A stretch of DNA of 64,000 nucleotides from Boswellia sacra (taxonomy: Eukaryota; Streptophyta; Magnoliopsida; Sapindales; Burseraceae). Where the stretch lies: NCBI GenBank assembly GCA_013180625.2, contig SNVD02009519.1, positions 3,562,501 to 3,626,500 on the forward strand, written 5' to 3'. Positions within the stretch are counted from its first letter, which is position 1. Each line of letters begins with the position of its first letter. A program made the position numbers and the translations under genes. This document shows, piece by piece, positions 24,515 through 36,658 of the stretch. The notes below the pieces were generated by a model, which did no database searches, was not told the DNA's origin, and was given only the letters and a program-made list of their open reading frames with translations.

Positions 24515-24945
24515 CTCGACACTCGACAGTTTGGTGCTCGACACTCGACAATTACTGTAGAGTCTCGCTCGACAATAGACAATTATCGTCGAGTCTCGCT
24601 TGACACTAGACAAATTTCACGTCGAGTCCCACTCGATACTCGAAATCTCACATCGAGTCCCACTAGACACTCGACAATCTCACGTCGAGTCCCACTCGAC
24701 ACTTGACAATGCATCACAGTCAAGCACTCGATGCTCGACAATGCATCACTCGACCGCTAAACAGTCGGGCACTACGACACTTGACATTACACACGACACT
24801 CGACAAGACACTCGATAATGCACACGACACTCCACACGACACTCGATAATGCACACGACACTCGACATTACATCACTTGAGCACCAGACAGTCGAGCACT
24901 CGATGCTCAACATCGCGCCGCCTAACCACTCGACACTCACCTATG
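24515..24945 (+). repeat. TCGA-dense block inside the outer LTR
   Basis: Irregular variants of ctcgacactcgac and its complement gtcgagt. By hand count TCGA occurs about 23 times in 430 bp. The inner LTR has ordinary AT-rich sequence at the matching place (about 22110-22305), so the block was gained by, or expanded in, the outer copy's lineage. It resembles the block at 1728-2160 in composition and motif. Confidence 0.85.
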
Positions 24946-25734
24946 CGTTTTGTCGGATACACTGCCAGTAGCCATGTTTCAAACCGTTTCTCCCTTACTC
25001 TGTTTCTAAAACAGGGGAGACATGCACATCCCATACTAGAAGTTCAAATATTCACTACAATTCACACACTTCGAATTTTTGAGTGAATCTAATTTCTATA
25101 AACTCCTAGACATGTCTATTTTCATCAATAAAAATTTCAGAACAAGAAAACATCCCCCTAATTTATGGGGATTTTCGGAACATGCACTGCTCAATGTAAA
25201 AAAAAAAACTGCAGGATTGAACCAAACTCTCATTTCTAGCTTGTATCCTCATCCCTTTACTTAGACACCTTCAAATCTCATTCAAATTCATATTTTCACA
25301 CAAGTTTCCAGCAATACAAACAACAATTCTTATACTCACATCACAAACCAAAATAATTCTTGCAAACACATACACAATAAAACAAGAATTCTAAAGGAGA
25401 GATGAGTTCTTACCACTTCCTTCCTTTCTTCTCCTTCCTTTCCTTAAGTTCTTGGTAGTTTTTTGTGTGGAAAGCTTAGAGAGAGTGAAGAGCTGGGAAC
25501 GTGAGCTAAAGAGCTAGAATGAAAGAATTCTAGAATTCTTCCTATTTATAGGTAAACATTAGGCAAATTTCCATTTAGTTCTCTCTTCCCTTTCTCATTA
25601 CCATTAAGCCCATCATCTCTCATCTATTACACTACAATTCAAATACATCGCCAATACATTAATACATATTATTACACATATAACCACAACACATGATATA
25701 ATGTACCTTACAAAACTTAGGATATTACAGTAAT

Positions 25735-27591
25735 ATAAAATAGCACAAGAGGATTTACGTGGTTCGGTTATAAAAACATACGTCCACGGATAGCTTAGAG
25801 CTATAATTTACTAAGTTCTTGTTTGTACAATCTTTATGTAGTTTATAATGCCGGCTCAATCTTACACACTGACCTAATTTTTGTAAAACAAAATCCCAAC
25901 AAGATTTTAAACTCTAGTGACACTACCCACTCTCTATTGCTGACAACTTAACAACACACTGTTAAGTAATACATAACAATAATGTCTAATAATGAATTAT
26001 ATAAATACTCAACTCACAAGTTTTCTCGAGTGAATACTACCTTAAACAGACTAATACAAAATTCATATATGATCACAACCTCTTATACATGAATAAAACT
26101 CTCACAAAGTATAATCAAAGTTGCATTCCAATTTTCCATTAAAGCTCTACCTTAATGTCTTGAAATGCGGTAACACACACATACATACATATATGTCATA
26201 TGAAATATAATTATATATCTAGTGTGAAATTCAGTTGCCCTTCTCATCAATATCCTGTAGAATCTTAATCAAACTCAATTGGTAAGGACAGGATAATGAT
26301 CAATAATATAGGAAGTGATATAGATAAACTCCTTAGTAAATTATGACATAAATAAAATATACTCCTAAGTGAATTAGGATACTATAATAATACCCTAATC
26401 TAATAAGAGGTATTCAATATGAATCTAATACTTCCTAAAATAGACTTTTAGAAATAGTAAAATAAGGAAGAATATAATCTAATGTTTTAATTATAAGTTT
26501 ATCTAAAATAATCATGTGCATGACATATGTCAATGTGTCACATTGGACACTAATTGATTTTTTAGTTAATTAATTTAATGCTTTATTATTTTTTGTGTTT
26601 TTATTTTTATTGTCAAACAATATGTTATGCATCTAACTCTAAGAAGGGATGTAACAGATGTCATATACAAAATTTATTCTATCATAGAATGGGTAAATTT
26701 TATCGAATACTCATGTTCTTTGTCTTAATAGTAGGAAAAAAAAAAGTTTCAAAGATTTATAATTTCCTCATTGTCCTTTATAAAATATATCAAAATATCT
26801 TTATTAATAGATTTTTATTACATTATTTACTTATGATAAAGCAAAAATAGTTTGAGAGAATCCATTAATAAAAGTAGTAAACAATTTATTATATAACTTT
26901 ATCGTTTCGTATTAACCAATGATATGATAAAGTACATTAGTAGAAATACCTTATATGAATTTTAGAAAGATCATGAAAAAAAATCGACAAAATCATTTTT
27001 CACCTAATAATAAGATAGAATACATAGTTATAAAATTAGCTAATATTAGAAAAAACTTGTCAAAAGATCAAATTGAGAAGTCATTAGATAATTTTGATTC
27101 GGGCTACTAATAAAGGCCATCATTGAAGCCCAATATTCATTCCTACTCCAAAAACTATATAGTTATTTATTTATTTTAATGAAATTTTTGTGCGAAAAAA
27201 AGTAATTAGGTAAATCCTCTCTCAATCAATCCTCAGTTTAAAACTTCAGGGCATAAATTTATCGATCTATTGTCCTCACATTTCATGTCAGTGGAGGCAT
27301 TTCACTTCACAAGCAGCTTTCTTTGTATACTTTTGCTTTAAGAACAACTATTGAATCATAATGTTCCAAATATTGATCAAAAGTTTAATTCCTGTATATA
27401 CCATAGAAGTCTGGAGGAATATATTTGGAAACCTCCTGAATTTTGAATACAAATTAATATAATAACTACCAAAATAGAAAATACACAAGAATAGTTACAG
27501 TAATTACAAAAGAATTGATTTCTGCAAGTTTATTTACTTGAATTTTGGCCAAATCATGAAATAATTAATACAAAATTTGAGGCCAATCCCT
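25735..27591. other. Intergenic, partly repeat-like, 3' flank of the TraB gene
   Basis: At 25750-25795 the words gatttacgtggttcggt and acgtccacgg occur together, a pair I associate from memory with dispersed plant retroelement-like repeats; no boundaries or coding could be found. The rest to 27591 is AT-rich and includes the 3' flank of the TraB-family gene. Nothing else is supported. Confidence 0.4.
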
Positions 27592-30500
27592 CTAGAGGAA
27601 ACCTTTTATGATCTGTTCATACAATGCCCACAACAGGATACCAATCGCAGTGTCTCTAACCAAGCTCTTAAGAAGGCTAGCAACTAAGCCATTAGAGGTA
27701 TCACCAGAAGGCCTCTTCCCGGCAAGATCGCTGAATCGCAAGTTCCCTTGATCTGATATTAGTGCGTATATTACGCCATTCATGTGACCCTTTCCGATCA
27801 CTCCGACCACTTTCCTAGAGTTGTTCACTGCTTTGCTCCGTTTTAGAGACCATGCAAGATACTGAAAATGCAGCAGCTTGTTAACTTTGCTAGATGGCCT
27901 ATTCTAAAGCCTTCAGAATTCAGAAGACAAAAGCACTTCAATTAATTTCTCCACAAATGATGCAACAAAGTCAAGAACATGTAACTTAACTTTCTTGGGT
28001 TATATCTTAAAAGAGAAATGAAAATCGATTATTTATTGAAGCAGGCAGGTAGACTCAAATGTTAATATTGGATTTTTACCTAACAACTTAAACTTCTTAA
28101 ACCAAAAAAAAAAAAAAAAAGATTACAAAACAAGGTATTAGAGCTAAAGTTTTCGAGTGACTTTTCGAATTTGTGGTTACTTAATACTGTCAATATGCAT
28201 GGTAAGCAATAAAGACAGCATTAATATTTCCTCTGGTTACTGGTACTTTCCATTAAAAGAATGGATGATATATAAGACTGAATCAGTTCGTGCGCAAAAA
28301 AGTTTCTTTTCTTAATTACTTGAATACAAGCTCTGAAAGTTCATTTATACATGTTAAAAATGGAACACATTCAAGGTTTTCTTGGTTGCATTGGCTCAGA
28401 TATTATTACCGTGTCACGTTCATGTATAAGAGGCTGCAAGAGTGATGGAAATGAAAAGCTTAGCTGCTCATAAAGCTGAAAATTGCTATCATCTGGGCTT
28501 GGTTCCTGCAGGAGATAATGATTCAGTCTGGTAGATGAGACATCTTAAAGTTGACAAATAGCACATATCAAATAAAAGCATTGTCGATCTAATCACCGTG
28601 ATTCAAAGAACCGAAAAGCACAAATAACTTGGAAACTATCAACGTCAGTTTAAATGCCAAGCCAAGGACATGTTAAGACTTGTCCTTTGGGGTTATGGCC
28701 GTCAAGATTGTAGGGTCTGGAAGTGGTCCTAATAAATTCAAAACTCGATGAACATAAGAAAACTCAACAAATTAATTTTGGGTACTAATAAATATCCACA
28801 TGAATATTACAATTGGTTACTGGGTGGTTGTAGTTTGTATAACAGTCCCAGCATCAAACGAAGATAGCAATCCATTACTCTCTTCCACGTTCTTCTATTT
28901 AAGTAGTATTAAAACTTGCAATTAACCTTATCTAATAAGCGTTAGAGAATGTCATTTTGAAATTAAATCTAGATAATACTAGATTATCTTAAAAATAAAG
29001 AGTCACATGTATAGAATAGATTTGTGAGGTACATTCTCATTTGATGGTTTATGAATTATATTTGATGAAGTAATAATTTAATTAGTAATGAGTAAGTAAT
29101 GCATCTTTTACAATGCACCATAGAACGTCAATGAATAGTTTTGTAAAGTACATGCTTATGTAGAGAGAAAAATCTCTCTCAAGTGAGAGCGAAATGAAAA
29201 GTTAAAAATTATAACTCTTATTACTCTTTCTTTACTCTATCAGTTATGCTATTGCTTCAAATTTTATATCTTAATCTATCCTCGTCATCACCAAGATCCT
29301 TGACACATATGGGCATATATACATATACAAAAAATTGTATTTTTATTTAAAATTTTAACATAGTATCAAAACCAATGTGAAGGTTAGACAAATACTCCAA
29401 CAAATAAAAACAAGCAAAGAAGTGGAAGCCAAGTCAAAGCAACCTAAGAAAAGAAGAAAATAAGAGAAAGTTAGGTCAAGGTTACCTATAGGTAAAAACC
29501 GTCTATCTTCTGATAAAAAAAAGGTCAAAGAGTTGGTGAATTAAATGGGAGACAACAAACGTTGAGCAGTAAGTATTGACCCAATGCATCCCTTCCTTTA
29601 AAAAAAAATTAAATAAATAACTCAATAGATTAAAAGCAATGACCTAAGATAAATCTAGCAAAAGCTAGATGACGAAGAAAAAGATTGTTGTAAAAAATTA
29701 TTATTATTATTATTAATATTATTGAATCCATGAATATGGTTAGATAAATTCAAAGATTATTGTCATCTAGTGGAGACATATTTCATAAGGTACCAAATCA
29801 ATACAAAATTTTCGTACGTATATTCCTTATTCATTGACGGGCAGCATCCAGACTGTGTCAAGACTTAATGAGAACTGGCAAGTAGGCTTTAGCCGGCTTA
29901 TAGTTATAAAGATGCTATCCTGATGCATAGCAGTAAGTTTACACTGAAAATAAGAAAATATGAGAGAGAGAGAGAGAGAGAGAAACCTTGATATTGTTCA
30001 ATGGTATCTCAGATGATGATGTTATTCCACGAAAAACCGAGATCACTAAACTAAGCTTCTCAGTCCATTTCAGAGAATTCCAAGCCCTTTGAAGCTGAAA
30101 AAAACCACATCATGGGAGTCAACTTGTTAATTAGTTAGACAAACATAAAAGCAAATATAAATACCAGCTTCCATATAAGCAATATGTATAGCTCATGATT
30201 ATCAATGATAATGAAGTAGCAAATGCATGCTTCAGGATACACATACCGTTATTTCAATTGGGCGATCTCCCAAGACAATTTGAGCACCAATTTCCTCAGA
30301 TGCTTTTCGAGCAGCTCGGAACTGCAAATCAGAGAATAATTTCATAATTGAGATTGTTATAGAATTGTACCGCTAACAGTACTTTGTTTCTAGTCCACTA
30401 CCTCGTCGCCAAAAGGACGGTTGACATCAGAAGAAATTTTGGATGAGAAAAGGGCCAAAAGGAGACGCAATGCTAGTGCTGTTTGACCCCCTGTCATCAT

Positions 30501-31461
30501 ATATTTGAATTAACTTATGCATTGGACCATCATATGTCCATAAAAATTTACAATATAAACTAGTCCTCACCCAAGTCTATGCTACGACCAACCGCACCAA
30601 AAAACCCAGAACCAGTCAGAGAAAACATATTTGACCGTAACCCTTTGTCAGTTTCATCCCCACTAGAAATGTACATAATCCCAGCTCTGAAATGATCTGT
30701 GCAATAATTGAAGTTAAAATGTGGAATGAAGATTGAAGACAAAACACCATTGTTAATGAAAGTCTTCTAAGATTCAAAATTATTAAGAACTGCCTCAGCT
30801 GGATTAGATGTCATGTTAAACTACCATTACTGTCGAAAATTAACTAAATCTATAAATTAAACAGGGGCTGAAAACGTAACACTATAAAAGGAATATTCAA
30901 CACATTACACAAAGCTTTCTTGATATATATATATATATATATATATATCTTGACAAAACTCAAATAAGAAAGTTAATTATTAGTTGCTTGGGCTCAGCTT
31001 AGAGATCCAATTAAGTTCTAAGTTTGACAAAGAACCCAGAAAAGAAAACAAACTTGCCTGCTTCTGCAAAGCTCCACCACGACATTATCCGGTTTGACTG
31101 CGCGCACGACACGCTCGACATCAGCAGCTGAGTCACGAGAAAGATGAGTGGTCCCAATCAACCAAATTGTCTCAGGTTCAACAAACTCCGACCTCCAGGC
31201 TGGAACGGGGCCAAATTGCCGCTTCTCTATCAACACCAAGGTCCCATTATCGGCCAAGTTAAGCAATTCCGGACAAGTCTTGGCAATGGTGGCTCTAGAG
31301 TCTGTCAGGATCTGTGTCCTGAAATCGAAGCCTGGTGGTGGAGACCTGATTGACACCTTGAAAGGTCGAAGACGTTTGGTTGTGAATAGATTTGGGTTTG
31401 TGGAGAAGATGGAGGAGGTTGTTTTCAGAAGAGTCTCCATGGAAGTGAAAATGCTAAGCAT
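27592..31461 (-). CDS. TraB-family protein, probably plastid-targeted (7 exons)
   Basis: Member of the TraB/PrgY/gumN-type family; in plants the biochemical role is poorly defined. Exons: 31461-31058, 30686-30571, 30490-30402, 30321-30247, 30094-29987, 28505-28410, 27861-27592; 1158 nt, 385 aa. The N-terminus (about 1-50) is rich in Ser, Thr and Arg and poor in acid, like a chloroplast transit peptide. Family motifs are IGTTHLS (102-108), VVVELCRSRAGIM (128-140, spanning the first intron), and VIGKGHMNGV (317-326) near the C-terminus. The last 25 residues form a hydrophobic segment that may sit in a membrane. Intron 1 uses a GC donor (gcaagt), forced by the frame of the conserved motif. The start may instead be the second ATG at 31440 (METLLKTTS). 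Confidence 0.88.
29698..29813 (+). repeat. Left arm of a dispersed inverted repeat, in TraB intron 5
   Basis: This stretch, from a taa/att run through gaatccatgaat, tagataaattcaaa and atctagtggagacatattt to atcaatacaaaatttt, is repeated in reverse complement at 32659-32764. The two arms are similar over about 105-115 bp and flank the first five exons of the TraB gene. It is probably two copies of one dispersed repeat. Confidence 0.75.
30921..30948 (+). repeat. (AT)n in TraB intron 1
   Basis: A short (AT)n tract within the first intron of the TraB-family gene. Confidence 0.8.
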
Positions 31462-34097
31462 GTTCAGTTTTCCCGCTGAACTTTGTAGTATTGGGAAACT
31501 CTAGCGTTCCCAACTTTGGATAACGAAATAACGGCTGTTAAGTTACACAGTAGATGTAGAGAACTGGAATCTATAGATAAGAGTCAGTTGGCCTCTAAAA
31601 CTCATAAATCAAAGCCTTACTTTTAGTTAATAATTAGGTGGTCATTTTCTACTAAATATCCAACGTATATATACAAGTGGTCATTTTTTTTTCTCCAGCA
31701 TTTTAGGGTTAAAAAGAAAAAAGCTAATAAACATAATATTATGCATCTTCATATTATGTTTTACAGTATTTTATTACTTTTTTCAAAGCTAATTATTAAT
31801 CTTGTTTGTTTTCTTAGAATATCTAAATGTCTCTTGGTGTTGGTTACTAAAATTGCTTATTTTAAAAGAATTTTAATCTTTTTATGTGCATGAATTTTGT
31901 ATTTATATTTATATATATATATATTTATATAATAGTACAAACCAAAAAGCAAACCTTATTTTTTAATTTATAATTATTAACGGGAAAATAATGACAGAAC
32001 TTGCACTTCAATAACATAATTTATATGATAGAGTTAATTAAAAGTTAAAACCATCGGATTCTAAAATAAATATTAACTATATAAGGGTCTTAATAATTAA
32101 GAATTGAAACAAAAATTTAAATTATTTTCAAGATTCTCGGATCCAATAATTCTCTCTCTCTCTTCTTCTTTTTTTTTTCCCTTCTGTCTCCTAAACAAGA
32201 AAAGGTATTGAATTATTGATTGTTGAAATCATCAAATGTGGGGGACGCCTTTCTTGATTCTGGTAGGTCTTCATCATTGATTTGACAAAATATCCGTTGG
32301 TCCATTGGTCCATTAATATGTGAATGATATTGTATTGATGGTGATTTCACGAAGTTAATGCACGTCACGTGAACACTTTTAACACACTCTTTAGCCTTGG
32401 TACAAAAAAAAATTGAACCTTTCCAGAATCACTCACTCTATCATTACTACTGTTGTTACTATTCTCCACGCCCACTTGGGCGGGTAACTTTTCAAGCAAA
32501 TATAAAAATTTCTCACACCAATTATTAAGGGGAATTGTCACTATACAATATTCAAAACCCAATCATGTTATAAATTATTAAAGGAAAGTAAAAAACACAA
32601 ATATATATAAGGTTCAAAAAACCAATTACGTTACTGTATTATTTGTGTCAAATCTATAAAATTTTGTATTGATTTGATAGCTTATGAAATATGTCTCCAC
32701 TAGATGATAACAATGTTTGAATTTATCTAATAATTTTTATGGATTCAATAATAATAATAATAATGTTAGAGGATTAATGGCATAGGTAAATTTGAAACCT
32801 ACATGCATCAAAATTATGATTTCTTGATTGTAAATTATTTTTGGTTAGAAGCAGAAGGTTAAGTCTAGAAATAGAATTGTCCTCCAAATTTAGAAAAGAA
32901 AAAGAAAAAATGAAAAGAGGAAAAAAGACGTAAAAAGGGTAAATAAGAATTTGTCGTATTGGTTTTGGTGATACGAAAGGACGTTCCGCCAGCAGCTTTG
33001 CAGTCTGGTAAGAGGAAAGAGGAGGAGTCGGGCCCGGGTGAACGGATACGGATGTTGAACCGCGTCTGATTTGGAGACTATAACTGCTTCATTAAAGTTT
33101 TAAAGTAGATGGGGCCGACGGGGCAAGAGTTTTTGAATAGAGCACAATGTAGCAGAACATCCAAAAAATTAAAAATTAAAAATCTAAAAAAGCTATTGTT
33201 CACTTGATAGTTATTGATCGCTGTATAACCCCATTTTCTTTGAATTTGGGAGAGGGCAGCTGGGGGGCCATTTTCTCTCCTTTTGATTTTCATTCATTTC
33301 TACCCAATATTTGACTCTGATTTTTTTGCTTTCTGTTTTTATTTTCTTTACATATATTCAAAATTATATCGACTTTTTCCTTAAATTGCTCAAAAAGTCA
33401 ATGTATTCGTTTATTCTATAACTCCGCTGCATGTAGAATAATAATAATAACAACGACAAAATATCTTTTGATTTGAGAAAGGAGAACGTATAGTTCTTGA
33501 CATGAAAAAAAAAAATAATTTTTGTAATTTCATGGTATATCATGGATTGGCCAGTTTCTTTTTGAGAGATTGCAACTTCTTAACCGCCGCATTTTCTACT
33601 CCTACTAATAGTTTAACACATTTTTTGTTGTTACTATAAGGTCCTAAAGCACTAGAGGATTTTACTTGTTGGTATCAACTAGACGGTCTTTAGATTTTTG
33701 AAGCTCTCCACGGTGCTTTCGGACTAATAGGTTTCATGTTACATTAATTTAACCTTACTCGATATTTTCAATTGTGACCTTATAATGCAATAGTAAAGAA
33801 TTAATTGGGATAAATCTACCTTATATTTCTTATGAGTTTTGAATCAAAGGTGTAAAAATATGTTTGACAAGTCTTATAAATGTTAAGTGTTATATATAAT
33901 CGATTGTTGGACGTCCCTCACAAAATACTGTTTAATATGTTATAAGTCTATTGTTGATTGCTATAGTTTAATATTGTTGGGATCTATGAGTCGTTTTTTT
34001 ATTCGGCTTACTCCAACATGTAATAGGAAAATAGAAGGAATAGAAATTAAAGTTGTTAAATAAATATGAGGTCTACTTCTATTAGGAATAGAACATA
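31462..34097. other. Upstream region of TraB gene; right arm of inverted repeat
   Basis: It contains the TraB promoter side, a CT-rich tract at about 32150-32185, and the right arm of the inverted repeat (32659-32764, reverse complement of 29698-29813). A locally GC-richer patch at 32950-33069 keeps one plus-strand frame open for 40 codons (including DVPPAALQSGKRKEEESGPG) before a stop. It has no start, splice partner or recognisable family and is not called as a gene. The rest is AT-rich. Confidence 0.5.
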
Positions 34098-34105
34098 ACC
34101 CCATA

Positions 34106-34416
34106 TAGGGGTGTTCAAAAATCCCCGTCCGGATCCGACCCGACCCGATCCGACCGAATTGGTCGGGTTTTTGTCGGGTCGGTACTGAATAGTAACCCGA
34201 ATCGGGTTAAAATATTATTGGTTCGTAATCGGGTTTGAATAATGTGGCTTAATGAAATTAACCCCGATCCAACCCGACCACCCGATTGGGTTTTTATCAG
34301 GTCAGTATTAAATAGTAACTCGAATCGGGTTAAAATAATCGGGTTTAAACAGTGTCGGGTTGTGATCGGGTTTGAAAAAACCTGACCCGACCCGACCCGA
34401 CATGTGTGCACCACTA
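34106..34416. mobile_element. hAT-like MITE, 311 bp
   Basis: The ends are inverted: TAGGGGTGTTCA on the left, and the reverse complement of the right end reads TAGTGGTGCACA. Both sides are flanked by accccata (34098-34105 and 34417-34424), the 8-bp target duplication of hAT elements. The interior is made of gacccgacc and tcgggtttg-type words and has no coding capacity. The minus-strand open frame across it is a composition artefact. Confidence 0.8.
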
Positions 34417-34424
34417 ACCCCATA

Positions 34425-35695
34425 TAGACCTATAAATATAAAGATTGAGAATCAATTTCAGGTTTGAGAGAAGGACTATACATAAAGTGTTAACCAAGAC
34501 AAACACTCTTGCAAGGATACGATAAGAGACAAAGAAGAGATGATTAAATAACACTTGGTTGAGCAGCAGGTGAAGCGCGGTGAATAGTTTCAATAGTAAA
34601 TAGTTTCAGGACTCCATTAGTAATAGGTATCAGCATAATACTAAGTTTGGTGTGTGATCTTTTGTACTTTTGTATATTTATGGCCTAGTTAATTTATTTC
34701 ATCATCTTTAAATGTAGGTAATTGATCCAGAATCACTTTCAACATTATGTCTCTTTGTGTGTGTGATTTATTTTTTACTTGCTACCAATTTAGATGTCCA
34801 ATTTGTTTCCACATAATTTCTTACAAATATAAAGTTTAACATATTACAAGTTTAGCATTATTACTATAATTATCAAACTTGCAACAAAAATAATAAATTT
34901 GTAACATAACCATGTCATGTCAATAAATGTGACACCATTGTAGTGAAATTCATATTTTAATTTTAGTTTCTCAAAATAGCGTAACATTGATAACCTCAAA
35001 CATATAAAAATTAATAAATTAATAGTATATATATTATTATTATTGGGACTTAATTAAGGATGGTGACTTTGTTCTATATATATTGTGTAGCAGATTGGTT
35101 TAGGAACAAAACTCCGTGAAAACACAAGACCCAAAATCCATGCGTTATCAGAAAAAAAAATTCTTATTTTAATTGTATACATAAAGTGATATGATATATT
35201 TTTAACATTAAAAATTTCAAAGTTGAATTAGAATAAGATATGTTTACGTAGCTTAGGTGATGTTTCGCATCTTTGGTATTTCACCCAATAAATATTGTTT
35301 TGCATATTTTTTTACACCATATCGTAAATTCAAAGCATTCTACTCTATAGGGTATAACTTCTAGTAGTAAGAGAGAGGGCAAACAATCTTCATCTTGAAA
35401 ATCCCAACCCAAGCGCAGGTAAGATGATCATTGGCGGAAGAAGGAGAGTTGGATGAGTTTTATGACATAAAAAGGGCATTTCGCGTTATCCGAGGTTTGA
35501 TTAATTTTCCATAAATCCAATCGTTTTGTAATCTAGCTCCAATATACTTGCACTATGCTGTTAAATAACAACTGATATAATATTGAATAAATTAATCCAA
35601 CTCCTTAAGTTTTATAAAGTACAATTAATTCTAATCTACTTACTATATTAATTACAATCCAATAGTTTCCTTTTTTTTTTTGGTTTTGTGTTTAG
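34425..35695. other. AT-rich spacer between two hAT-like elements
   Basis: No coding sequence, RNA gene or clear repeat is visible. Confidence 0.5.
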
Positions 35696-36483
35696 TAGAT
35701 CTGGCAAAAGGTCATGTTAGAGCGGTTTCGTATCATTTCGTATTTATGTCATATCAAATTATGTTAATTCAAATCCGATCTATTAACTTACTGAGTTTAA
35801 ATCTATAAACCAAAACCCGACTGTTAATTTAACGTGTTACTCGAATCTAATCCATTTAATCATTTTTTTTTCAAGTTAGACAATAATATGTGTAACATGA
35901 TTTGTATAAATTTTAAACAAATAATACAACCAATAGTTTATAAATTTAAAATCTAAAAAATGTTTTGAAATCTATTGAAATATCCAAATTTAATATAATA
36001 CGAAAATATAAGTAAAATTTTGTATCCAACATCATTTAAAGATCCATCTAAAATATATTTAAGATAAATAATTGATAATGTCCAATTATTGAATGATTTC
36101 TGAAAATGAAATAGAACATTTTATAAGTTTCTTCTTTGTATTTTCCATCAAAATATCATACTCATACACACCTAAGAAAAAGATGACATAATTGTATTAA
36201 AATAATTTTAATTAGGTTAAACAGAGTTATAAATTAGTATTTGTTACATTTTATTATATTTTTTTATGTATTATAAATAAATTTATTATATTATCCTTAA
36301 TATTAACGGGTTAAATTGGTGAAACTGTTTTTTATAGGATAAACCCAAACAGGGTCTAATATCAAACGGGTTTTTCCATGTTAACCCATTAACAACCCAA
36401 TTCAATAATATTATATCCAAAACATGTTTTTATCAAATGGGTTCGTGTCGTGTTAACGAATCGTATAGAATTTGTCAGGCCTA
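35696..36483. mobile_element. hAT-like non-autonomous element, 788 bp
   Basis: The left end reads TAGATCTGGCAAA and the reverse complement of the right end reads TAGGCCTGACAAA (10 of 13 identical). The flanks are gtgtttag (35688-35695) and gtgtctag (36484-36491), an 8-bp target duplication with one mismatch. Both subterminal regions carry words of the aacgggtt and cgtgtcgtgttaac type. There is no transposase; the middle is AT-rich. Confidence 0.72.
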
Positions 36484-36550
36484 GTGTCTAGATCATGAAA
36501 AAAATATAGAAAAACTTTAATAGTATTTTACTTCTCAAAACTTTAGGTTT

Positions 36551-36658
36551 TTTTTTAATTTCTCATTTATCATATTTTAATTTTTCTTTTCATAAATAAT
36601 GATTTTTTTTAATTTCTCATTTATCATATTGTAATTTTTCTTTTCATAAATAATGGAT
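36551..36658 (+). repeat. 54-bp tandem duplication
   Basis: Two adjacent units contain aatttctcatttatcatatt (starting at 36557 and 36611) followed by ttttcataaataatg, with a period of 54 bp and very few differences. It sits just outside the hAT-like element. From 36659 to 37440 I see nothing further. Confidence 0.8.

Larger units (their letters stand above)
20375..25729 (-). mobile_element. Solo LTR (minus orientation), interrupted by a second LTR
   Basis: On the minus strand the unit begins TGTAATATCCTAAG at 25729 and ends GGGTTGTGACA at 20375, giving the TG...CA ends of an LTR. The flanks are the same 5-bp word gtaat (20370-20374 and 25730-25734). Removing the insertion at 21381-23827 and one copy of its target duplication leaves about 2903 bp, and the broken halves then join seamlessly (acatggtccaga / cctcccct). 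No gag, pol, primer-binding site or polypurine tract is present, so this is a solo LTR left by recombination. It carries a TCGA-dense block absent from the inner copy. The length suggests a long-LTR Ty3/gypsy-type family, which is inference. Confidence 0.85.

Noticed and set aside
24365..24940. Open frames in the LTR TCGA block
   Set aside because: Repeat-driven, no start context or family likeness.
29350..29385. Copia-type primer-binding site after a possible LTR end (tagtatcaaaaccaatg)
   Set aside because: It faintly resembles the usual tggtatcagagc context, but I could not find a matching LTR start, partner LTR or coding region.
30560..30742. Reading straight through TraB exon 2 as a separate small gene
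   Set aside because: Splice signals and the conserved RAGIMY motif show it is an internal exon.
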